Assembly (NCBI GenBank): GCA_025766275.1
Contig: JAFKAC010000013.1
Coordinates: 496,001-560,000, forward strand
Direction: 5' to 3'
Origin: Lactarius indigo
Lineage: Eukaryota; Basidiomycota; Agaricomycetes; Russulales; Russulaceae
DNA: 64,000 nucleotides
Below are positions 11,081-20,465 of the stretch, in pieces; position 1 is the stretch's first letter; every line of letters starts with the position of its first letter. The notes beneath the pieces are model-generated. The model made no database searches, was not told the origin of the DNA, and saw only the letters and a list, made by a program, of their open reading frames with translations. A program made the position numbers and the translations under genes.

Positions 11081-12777
11081 ATCCAGAGCGTGATCAATCT
11101 CTACGTCAACACCTTCCACTCCTGCTGGGTCCGAGTTGAGGAGCTCATAGAGCTCCAGTTCCTCGTTTAGGCTCCGAGACGCGCTGCGTTCATGTAATGA
11201 TATCCAATTTTTTTCTGCGTGGTTAAAAAGGTCGACAATCGTAATTGAAATGGTTGACGGCATTTGTCCGTCCCCGTCGTCATTGTCGTAGTCTGATTGC
11301 CTGCCGAAAGACTCTGTAATGCGATTAAAATCGTCAGTCTCACCATCCGACAACTGCTGCAACACGGGATCAATATCCATTGCAATGTCTCCTGCTTCAT
11401 CGTCCAGCAGCGGCGGGGTGAGGAGGGACTCCAGTTGACCTGAGGAGGGACTTGCTCGTGATATGGTCCCGTAGAAGCGCTTCAGCCGCTGTTTGGTATC
11501 GCCGTTGCGCACGTGTTCATCGCGTATGTGCATTTTCAGTTCCGCGAGTGAGGTGAGGGTGGACTTTCCTAGACGATTCCTGAGCTTTGTGAGAGTGTTG
11601 CCAAAGACGCTGAACAACCGCTCGCATGAGGCAGAATTAGGACAAATGGACAAGATGTGAAGTGCGAGCTTAAAGAGTGGTGTTGGGGGGGAGCCGGCAG
11701 TGATGGGAACCATTCCCTCATATAGCTCAACCGGATCCGGGGACACGCCATTAGCCTGCGCCCTATCTTTGATGGGACCAGCATACGCTGCCAAGTCGCC
11801 GCCATGCTCGCTGAAGTAGTCCTGGATGTTTGTGAAGAGTGTGTTTATATTGGCGGACAGCTGGTCGGGGGACTCGGTGATGGAGAAGAAGCGTTGATAC
11901 AAACGCTTCAGCAGCGTAAACACGCCAGCTCGTGTGAGGAACGAAACTCGAGGAGAAAAGGCGGCGGCTTTGACAAACGGATTTAAAAGAACGGCTGCAA
12001 TGAAGATGTCCTGGTCTGCTTTCGCCCACCGCTTCTCGATGCTGTCGAGAATAGCTGTACATCCGATGGCATTGTCGGGGTCTTGATCCATGATTTCGCG
12101 ATAATATATGCTGAGGGAGCCAAACGTGAGCAAGATCTGATCCAAACGACAGAATGCCGCTTGGGCCACATTTGCGGCTCTCGCAAGGGGTTCAAGATGC
12201 GTCTTGAGGCTGTATCAAAAAATATTAGACCGATACCACTGATCTCGGATTGACGTACCGAGCTAATGAGTGCCAGAAAGTGCTGTCCTCAATGACTGCT
12301 TTCATTTCACGCGCCTTTCGTTTATTTGCTGCTGTCAAGCCCGGAGAGATGAAGACCTGTTGATCGGATGAAGCCATTGCGTCTTGAGTAATGAGGGTTC
12401 GGAGAGGGAGCTCGAGCTCGAGCAGACGCTTGAAGGCGAGGTAGTGTGCTGTCCACCTTGTTAAGACCGCGCGAATCACAGTAAGCGGCGGCCGTCCGTT
12501 TTGCGTCTGAATCTCCCGAAGGCGGGCAAGGACGTATGTCTTGCTGCGTAGCCAGCTGATGAGATCTGAGGCCATCTTGCTATGCTTGACATATATCGAC
12601 TCGGCCTTGAAGTAGTCCCCGACAATGAGGTTCACCTTTGAAACGATTGTGTCAGTATAACGAAGAATATAAATAAATAAAAAGTCAAACCTGGTGCGCA
12701 AAACAGTCAGGGCATACAAGGTGTGGAAAACGCGCAAGTAGTAGCTTTCGTGCTTTTCGAGATTCGCCAGATGCATC

Positions 12778-12782
12778 TGTCG
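12778..12782. repeat. 5-bp target site duplication, left (TGTCG)
   Basis: TGTCG stands directly before the 5' LTR and is repeated exactly after the 3' LTR at 20461-20465. Removing the element and one copy restores the hAT copy B sequence as seen in copy A. Confidence 0.95.
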
Positions 12783-13236
12783 TGTTACGGTTTCGTGTGT
12801 TGGACCCTTACTGTACCGGTTGTGGCTACGGCGGTAAGGTAGATTAGTCACGGACTCGGAGTTTACGATAGGAGTTAGGCGTTGGAAGATGACTCGATCC
12901 TAGTACAGGTAGTAGTAGTATTAGGATTGCGCTACTTACGCGACACGTTGGACGCTACATTACTGTGACTCATAGCAGCGCTTGAAAGCCTGCTGTTCTT
13001 GTATTTAAGATAGCTGCGGAAGACCAAGACACGCCATCTTGGTCTTCTTCAATCGTCACTTGCTTCTCTCTTTCTCACGTCTCATCCCTTATCCCGGATA
13101 AGGGAGTCGTCACTATACTAGTGTCTTCGAACATCTAGACCCGCCTTCGTGCCATACGCCTCCGAGGCGTGATTAGCTAAGTCACCAAGTCGCCATATCC
13201 GAGCTCAAGTCGAGCTAACGTCGTGACGACGTTACA
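12783..13236 (+). repeat. 5' LTR with TATA-like box and predicted start site
   Basis: The LTR begins TGTTACGG and ends CGTTACA. A TATA-like TATTTAAG lies at 13002-13009, and a perfect 10-bp hairpin (AAGACCAAGA / TCTTGGTCTT, 7-base loop) occupies 13020-13046. A start near 13036, about 30 bases after the TATA-like box, is inferred from the primer-binding-site complementarity. Confidence 0.93.
13002..13046 (+). promoter_or_regulatory. LTR core promoter and self-primer sequence
   Basis: The TATA-like TATTTAAG at 13002-13009 is followed at 13036-13046 by ATCTTGGTCTT. This is the exact reverse complement of 13239-13249, just after the LTR. If transcripts start at 13036, their first 11 bases could fold onto the primer-binding site, as in Tf1-type elements. 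The start site is inferred, not seen. Confidence 0.6.
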
Positions 13237-13238
13237 TT

Positions 13239-13249
13239 AAGACCAAGAT
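13239..13249 (+). promoter_or_regulatory. Primer-binding site, self-priming type
   Basis: AAGACCAAGAT begins two bases after the 5' LTR end, the spacing seen in Ty3-like elements whose integrase trims two bases. It is complementary over 11 bases to 13036-13046 in the LTR. I did not recognise a tRNA 3' end match. Confidence 0.65.
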
Positions 13250-13255
13250 ATCATC

Positions 13256-15256
13256 GTGGCGACTGTCAACACCCGTGATCAGTGGACAAGTTTTCGTCCA
13301 TACTATCTAGAACGGCGAGGAGATCGTAACGTACCAACTCGATTCCTGGGAGCCGCTCGGTGGAGAGACCGAGAAGACGAAACCGGATATTTTGTGGAAT
13401 TCAACGGACCTACGAGGTTCAGACCCGTTGAGTTTAATTTCGACCATCTGTGCTGGGTGGAAATTACGTGGAACCCTATAGATCATCGTTGGGATGTTGT
13501 AAGACCAGCCGGAAGACAGTACCAGTGTGACATCGACGCGCGAGAGCTCAATTCGCAAGCTGACTGGGGACCAATTGACGGTCGATTACGAGAACATTCC
13601 ACTGGAGAGGCGGTAAGCGAAGAAACAGAAGAAGAGGGACAAAGCGAAGAAGGACACCAACAAGCTAGCGTCGGACCTATTGAACAATACACCATCCAAC
13701 GAGCTGAGTCCTTACACATCTCAGAACCACCAGAAGTTATTCACGTACGGTCACCAGCGGCAGAAATGGCAACCGCCACCATGACCGCGGAAGAAATCAT
13801 CGCCATAAGAGAACAAGCGGCGCACGATGCAGCCGAGGCTATCAGACAAGAATCACAACGACACCTTTTGCCAATCAACCCCGAAACTGGGCATCGAATG
13901 ACCGCCGACGATGCAGCAATCTTTCGAGCCATCGGACCAGATCAAGGAGACCCCCCATCCGGAGGCGGACAAAGGCAAGGACTATCAATTGACCCTCCAC
14001 CAGGGTGGGGAGGACCACCAGGAGGAGACTTCCCTCGACGACCAGGTAACGGAGGCAACCCACCAGACCTCCCAACTAACCCACCAAATGGGGGACCCCC
14101 GGAGGGAGGCAATGGCGGAGGCCCTCCAGGAAGAGGAGGAGAAGGGCATGGACATGAAAAGCTAACCGGTGAACCTCCTACTATCTTTGACGGAGATCGT
14201 ACTAAGGTGGATTCGTTCCTCACACAATGGCATGTATACTGGGGGATGAATCTCGATGCCTCCATCATGCGCAACGACTACCGACGCTGCCTTCTATTCC
14301 TGTCATACATCAAGGGGGTATCGGTCAGTGAATGGGTGCTTTCGTACCTCAAATGGCTCAATCGGCAAGTACAACGGGGGATAGACCAATATACAAGAGA
14401 TCTATGGAACGCAGTAGCAGAAGGGTTTAACCAAAGGTTTGTTAACACCCTTGAACGAGAGCAGGCTCAAGCGCTTCTAAGAAAGGGGCTCAAAATGACC
14501 GACGGAGACATCGACAAATACGTCAATGAGTTTGAAGAAGCCACTAGGAAGGCCGGATATCGCCTCAACGACCCCCAGACCATCGACCTATTCACAAAGG
14601 GATTGCCGAAGAAGCTGTACGAAAAAACGTACGATCTGGACGAACCAGAAATGTTCGACGAGTGGAAGAGAGCCACACTTCATCGGCAGCGAAACTATAT
14701 TCATATCCGAGCCAGGGTGGACGAATATAAAGACACCAAACCAAAGAAAGCGGGCAACGCCGGATGGACCATACCCCAAAATCTCACAAATCCTTGGGCG
14801 ATGGACACCTCCGCGGACCGAGCAAAAGCGCGACTGGCTGGATCAGAAGAGATCAACTACAGTCAGCCACCTTACACTGGCCGAGTCAATCCGCCTCCCT
14901 TCCCGCCCAGAGGAGGACCCAGAGTCAGAGGACGTGGAAGAGGAGGGTCACGACGAGACCTAAGGACGGTGTTGTGCTATAACTGCAATAACCCGGGCCA
15001 TCTCTCACGAAATTGCCCCCATCCCAGACAGCCAAGACAGTGGCAACAGAATGCCGGATCCTCTGTAGTCCGAGCAGCGGAAACAGACTATTACGCCCAG
15101 GAAACGCCACCAGCGCAAACACAGACCGCCTCGACCAGCAAAACTGCCGAAGAACGAGCCAAAGAATGGCTGACGGGAGTTGCAAATGCCCCAGACGAAG
15201 TAAAAGACCTGATATTGCAGGATTTGTGGGGGAAAGAGGGTTTTCGGAGCGCCTAA
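13256..15256 (+). CDS. gag: Chromovirus Gag
   Basis: Gag forms the virus-like particle and packages RNA. The frame is open from 13241 to the TAA at 15254-15256. The codon at 13256 is GTG, and the first in-frame ATG is at 13766. The ~170 residues before that ATG look protein-like (RDQWTSFRPYYLER, WVEITWNPIDHRWDVV), so either a non-AUG start is used or an ATG was lost. A Gly/Pro-rich segment (about residues 230-300) precedes the capsid-like core (FLTQWHVYWGMN, ALLRKGLKMTDGDIDKYV). A CCHC zinc knuckle, CYNCNNPGHLSRNC, lies near residue 573. Pol follows in another frame and overlaps from 15013, so pol is probably reached by frameshifting or from ATG 15301. Confidence 0.85.
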   Translation: MATVNTRDQWTSFRPYYLERRGDRNVPTRFLGAARWRDREDETGYFVEFNGPTRFRPVEFNFDHLCWVEITWNPIDHRWDVVRPAGRQYQCDIDARELNSQADWGPIDGRLREHSTGEAVSEETEEEGQSEEGHQQASVGPIEQYTIQRAESLHISEPPEVIHVRSPAAEMATATMTAEEIIAIREQAAHDAAEAIRQESQRHLLPINPETGHRMTADDAAIFRAIGPDQGDPPSGGGQRQGLSIDPPPGWGGPPGGDFPRRPGNGGNPPDLPTNPPNGGPPEGGNGGGPPGRGGEGHGHEKLTGEPPTIFDGDRTKVDSFLTQWHVYWGMNLDASIMRNDYRRCLLFLSYIKGVSVSEWVLSYLKWLNRQVQRGIDQYTRDLWNAVAEGFNQRFVNTLEREQAQALLRKGLKMTDGDIDKYVNEFEEATRKAGYRLNDPQTIDLFTKGLPKKLYEKTYDLDEPEMFDEWKRATLHRQRNYIHIRARVDEYKDTKPKKAGNAGWTIPQNLTNPWAMDTSADRAKARLAGSEEINYSQPPYTGRVNPPPFPPRGGPRVRGRGRGGSRRDLRTVLCYNCNNPGHLSRNCPHPRQPRQWQQNAGSSVVRAAETDYYAQETPPAQTQTASTSKTAEERAKEWLTGVANAPDEVKDLILQDLWGKEGFRSA

Positions 15257-15300
15257 ACCCATCGGCCTGGGTGAGGGCTTTAAATTGTAATTCTGTAATC

Positions 15301-18300
15301 ATGACGCGCTTTCGTTCTCTTCGAATTCCAGTCTCGATACGCACGAATTACCGAATGGCCGACATAAAAGCACTAGTAGATTCGGGGGCCACCGACAACT
15401 TCGTACACCCGAATTTCGTAAAGAAAATGGGCATCGGCACACAAATGCTGGCCCAACCTCGCAAGATCTGGAACATTGACCAGACAGAAAATAAAGCTGG
15501 GTCCATCACTCATTTTAGCGATCTCGACGTATACGCCAAAGGATATCACAGAACAATGCGATTCCTCATAACGGACCTCGGAGACGAGGATATCGTACTA
15601 GGGTATCCCTGGTTGGCAACCTATGAACCAACCATTAGCTGGCGTAATGCGGTAATACACGAAGAAATCATGCCAGTGGTGATCAGTACCCAGGACAGTC
15701 TTCACCGACATACCGTCATAGCCACTACTCTCACTAACGAACAGAAAGAAGAACTAGTCGCAGAACTAGACGAGGAGGACACGTCACTACACACCACCAC
15801 GTCTACGGAGCTAGCAATTCGAGCAAGAAGCGAGGAACAACCTGTAGAACTACCGGCAGAATACCAAGCTTTTCAAAACCTCTTCAGCGAAGAGGCGTCG
15901 CAACGCTTCCCCCCGCCAGACCGTGGGATCACGCAATCGATTTCAAACCAAACGCCCCGGCGGCTATAGATTGTAAAATATACCCGCTGACGCAAGAAGA
16001 AGAGGGTAAACTTAAAGAATTCTTAGACGAGAAGCTCAAGCAGGGATATTTACGTCCCTCCATCTCTCTGTACGCATCATCGTTCTTCTTCATCAAAAAG
16101 AAGGACGGAAAACTACGCCCGGTACAGGACTATCGGGTTATCAACTCCCATACCATACGAAATCAATACCTGCTCCCCTTAATTCAAGACCTCATCTACG
16201 ACCTCAGTAACGCGCATATCTATACGAAACTCGATATCCGCTGGGGATATAACAACATCCGCATTCGAGACAGCGATCAAGAAAAAGCGGCCTTTAAGAC
16301 CAAATTCGGACTCTTTGAGCCGACGGTCATGTTCTTCGGCCTCACCAACTCACCAGCGACCTTCCAAACGATGATGAATCACATATATCGGGACACGATT
16401 GCTAAGCACGAACTTCGCGGTACGATCATCCGAGTCTACATGGACGACATCGGTATCGCGACGCGTGAAGGTCGCACCTCCGCGGACCATATCGCGGCAG
16501 TGACAGATGTCCTTCAGGTCGCCCAAGAACATGACCTGTACTTCAAACTCGAGAAATGCCTGTTCCACCAACCTCGGATGGATTACCTGGGGGTAATCCT
16601 TGAAAAGGGGGTAACTCGCATGGATCCAGTAAAAGTTCGAGGCATCAAAGACTGGCCTACGCCAACCAAAGTCAGGGACGTACGCTCCTTTTTAGGATTC
16701 TGCAACTTTTACCGCTTATTTATCCGAGGTTTCGCAACACACGCCCGACCACTGAACCGGCTTACGAGGAAAGACACCGAGTGGCGATGGACGGAAGAAG
16801 AAGATCGCGCGTTCAAGACACTCAAACGCCTCGTCACAGAAGAACCGGTGTTAGCCCACCCCACCTTACAAGAACAATTCGAACTAGAGGTCGACGCTTC
16901 CGGGTTCGCGGTGGGTGCAGTCCTCTTACAAAAGAAGCGTGATGGGCGTAAGCACCCAATAGGCTACTACTCTGCAACACTAAGCGAAGCAGAACGCAAC
17001 TACGATATTTACGACTTGGAACTCCTTGCCATTGTAAAGGCCCTCCGACACTGGCGCCCCCTACTCGCGGGATCCCCACACAAGATCAAGATATTCTCGG
17101 ATCACCTCAACCTACAATACTGGAAGACGCCGCAAAAGATTAGTCGGAGAGTCGCCCGAGAGGTACTGGAGTTAATGGAATACGATTTCGAGATCCATCA
17201 TATCAAGGGGAAGAATAACGGTAGAGCAGACGCACTGTCAAGGAGACCAGATTACGACCAAGGGGACGAGGACAACCAAGGTGTGGTTGTCTTACCTCCG
17301 GAAGTGTTTGTGCGAGCCACTAACACCGCACGCACGTTGGGAATACACCCTATGATGCAACAACCGAGACGACAACAAGACCCCGCCATAATCAAAACCT
17401 GGGTCGATGCGCATCGTCTCAAGGAGATCGACGGAGAATGGTACAAGGATGGACGACTAGTGATCACCGGGCCGATGACGACATATAGAGCCATCATACA
17501 AGATCACCACGATCCACCAGTACACGGACATCCCGGGATAAGTAGGACACAACGGATTGTAGAGCGACACCACTGGTGGCCAACCATTTGCCGAGACGTC
17601 TACGAGTACGTCACTGGATGCGCTGACTGCCAACGAAATAAGGTCAACACCCGACCTACCCGAGCCCCACTATATCCGATCGCCGCAATCACGGACGCTC
17701 CCCCTTTCCATACCATTGCCCTAGATTTCATCACCAAACTACCGACCTCACAGTCATATGACAGCATCCTGACCGTTACTGACCACGACTGCAGTAAAGC
17801 GTCTATATTCATCCCGTGCAATGAGGAAATTACAGCGGAAGGTACCGCCATTTTGTATGTCAATCATGTGTTCAGGAGATTCGGATTACCGTGTAAAATC
17901 ATTAGCGACCGCGACCCCCGATTCGCCTCCAAATTCACAAGAGAAGTATGCCGCATACTGGGGATTCAACAGAACATCTCTACGGCCTATCATCCACGTA
18001 CAGACGGGCAGTCAGAACGTACTAATCAGTGGCTCGGACAATACTTGCGGTTCTGGGCCAATGAGCGTCAAGATAACTGGGCAGAGTACCTCCCTATAGC
18101 GGAATTCACTCACAACAATTGGCCCCATGAGCATACAAAGCAATCGCCATTCATGCTTCTGATGGGATACAACCCAACAGCTGATTGGACGGATAAGCCA
18201 TCCCCAATCCCTAACGTGATCACCAGACTAACACAACTAAAGGAAGCGCGCCAACTTGCACAAGATCTCATCAAAAAGGCGCAAGATAGCTGGATTCGGC

Positions 18301-19976
18301 ACAAAGATACCCCGCGCTATCAGGTCGGTGACCAGGTGTGGCTAGAAGGGAAACATCTGCGAACCAATCAACCCACAGCAAAACTGGCGGCGCGACGCCA
18401 CGGACCGTTTAAAGTCACCCAGGTGATGTCTCCTTACAATTACCACCTAGAACTTCCCACACAGTGGAGCATCCATCCAGTGTTTCATATCGATCTTCTC
18501 ACGCCGTACAAGAACACTACCTTCCACGGCGAGAATTTCCCACGTCCGCCACCGGATCTTGTGGAAGGAGAAGAAGAATACGAGGTCGAGGCAATTCTAG
18601 ACTCGCGGCATTTCGGCAGACGAAGAAAACTCCAGTATCTCGTCAAATGGAAGGGGTATCCGGACTCGGAGAATCAGTGGGTCGATAAGGACGACGTATT
18701 CGCACCCGAAGCGATAGAGGCGTATCGAGCGGGCCGGCCAATCGCTCGCTATCATAAAAGCGACTCCCCGGATGACCATGGGCAGTATCCCTCTTACCTT
18801 CGAGCCTCCTGCACTTCCATGCCCACTTCTCCTCTCAGACATGTCACCACGGCGATCCTCCTCGACCAAGTTGCACAAGACGCCGCCAACCTCATCCAAG
18901 ACGACGAAGAAACCGTGGTACAACAGGTCCGCCTCACTCCGTACACACCTGCAGACCTGCGAACGGGGCATATCACCGCTCAAGAGTGGGCTGCAGTCCT
19001 ACAGAGATTCCCCGACCCGACTCAGCAGCCCGACGACGAGCAGCAGCATGCCGTCGCTCACATCTTCCGAGATGACGACGGTAATCGGGAACCCATCGCC
19101 ATCATCCCCCCGGGTGACGACCTCATCGGCACAAGGGGAATTCTCCCTGCCGACCGACCCCTCGAAGATCCAAGCGGAGTTAGAAGCAGCGGAGGACTGG
19201 CGGAGGACGGTGAAGGAGTGGGCCGACGAACAGCTGCGCTTAGCGCAGAGGAGATTGAGCGAGCTGCGGCAGCGCAGGCAACGCTCCCTCATGACGAAGC
19301 TCACGCTGACGACGAAGATTACTACCCGGTCAGACACCCCCTCCTTCGAACGCACAGCCACCCTACTAATCCCCGAATCACCCCATGGCTCGTCCACACT
19401 GACGGCACCCCCATGTCTCGAGGACGTGTGCGACTGCCCGGCGTCGCATTTCACACCCCCATTACGCACGACGACGACCCCGTGCAGGTCCTTGCGCCTG
19501 AGGGGTTCAGGGCGAATCGACAGCCCCATTACGTTCATTTCCCCATCACCGGACCTGACGGTGTAGAGATGAACGCTAGCCACATTCAGATAGTCGGAGG
19601 TGCGAATCCATTTGTCCTCGGACTCATTCCTGGCTCCCCCCATCTCTACGGCAAACCACTATACGCCTTCCCGATGCTATCGGCTGCGGGACACGCCTTC
19701 ATCGCCCACGAGGACCTTGTTATCCTCGCGTCCGACAAGATTACGGACCGCGCCCTGCACCGCATCGGGGACGAGTCCCTGACTGCAGAGGTGACACGTT
19801 ACCGGGCGGCCGCGTACAAGGAAGAACGACTCGCGGCCCGCATCCGTCAACTTCAGGCCATGCGGCTGTCGGCGAGGGACGACAAAAGGGACTGCATCTA
19901 CCGGTTGGAGAGGGCGAACGTTTTCGAGCGGCTTAGTGACGAGCAATCCACTTGGCCGGCGCGAGACTTTCGGTGA
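15301..19976 (+). pseudogene. pol: Chromovirus Pol (PR-RT-RNaseH-IN-chromodomain) with one frameshift
   Basis: The protease motif ALVDSGATDNFV and ILGYPWL-like VLGYPWLATY are read in one frame up to about 15915. From 15918 to 19976 the rest is read in a second frame. The switch lies at a six-C run (15909-15914) and looks like loss of one base. The second frame has RT (RPVQDYRVINSHT, FFGLTNSPATFQ, catalytic VYMDDIGIA), RNase H (LEVDASGFAVGAVLL, YDLELLAIVKALRHW) and integrase. The integrase has an HHCC finger (HGHPGISR...CADCQRNK) and catalytic D, D and E in ALDFITKLP, IISDRDPRF and DGQSERTNQ. A chromodomain follows (EYEVEAILDSR, YLVKWKGYPDSENQWV), then about 400 more residues. The chromodomain is expected to steer integration to modified chromatin. 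No ATG other than 15301 is obvious for the protease frame. Confidence 0.9.
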
Positions 19977-19993
19977 GTCGGGAGTCTCACGCT

Positions 19994-20003
19994 GAAAAGG
20001 GGG
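19994..20003 (+). promoter_or_regulatory. Polypurine tract
   Basis: The ten-purine run GAAAAGGGGG, followed by TGA and then the 3' LTR, is the expected primer site for plus-strand DNA synthesis. Confidence 0.8.
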
Positions 20004-20006
20004 TGA

Positions 20007-20460
20007 TGTTACGGTTTCGTGTGTTGGACCCTTACTGTACCAGTTGTGGCTACGGCGGTAAGGTAGATTAGTCACGGACTCGGAGTTTACGATAGGAGTT
20101 AGGCGTTGGAAGATGACTCGATCCTAGTACAGGTAGTAGTAGTATTAGGATTGCGCTACTTATGCGACACGTTGGACGCTACATTACTGTGACTCATAGC
20201 AGCGCTTGAAAGCCTGCTGTTCTTGTATTTAAGATAGCTGCGGAAGACCAAGACACGCCATCTTGGTCTTCTTCAATCGTCACTTGCTTCTCTCTTTCTC
20301 ACGTCTCATCCCTTATCCCGGATAAGGGAGTCGTCGCTATACTAGTGTCTTCGAACATCTAGACCCGCCTTCATGCCATACGCCTCCGAGGCGTGATTAG
20401 CTAAGTCACCAAGTCGCCGTATCCGAGCTCAAGTCGAGCTAACGTCGTGACGACGTTACA
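20007..20460 (+). repeat. 3' LTR
   Basis: It is 454 bp, the same length as the 5' LTR, with five base differences, each a CG versus CA or TG change. It carries the same TATA-like box and hairpin. Confidence 0.95.
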
Positions 20461-20465
20461 TGTCG
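20461..20465. repeat. 5-bp target site duplication, right (TGTCG)
   Basis: Exact repeat of the five bases before the 5' LTR. Confidence 0.95.

Larger units (their letters stand above)
12783..20460 (+). mobile_element. Ty3/gypsy chromovirus (LTR retrotransposon), nested in hAT copy B
   Basis: The element is 7678 bp long with 454-bp LTRs (12783-13236 and 20007-20460), TG...CA ends and a perfect 5-bp target duplication. Its order is LTR, primer-binding site, gag, protease, reverse transcriptase, RNase H, integrase, chromodomain, polypurine tract, LTR, which defines a chromovirus. No envelope gene is present. The LTRs differ at five positions, about 99% identical, so the insertion is recent. Pol carries a one-base frameshift, so this copy is probably not autonomous as sequenced. 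Confidence 0.95.
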
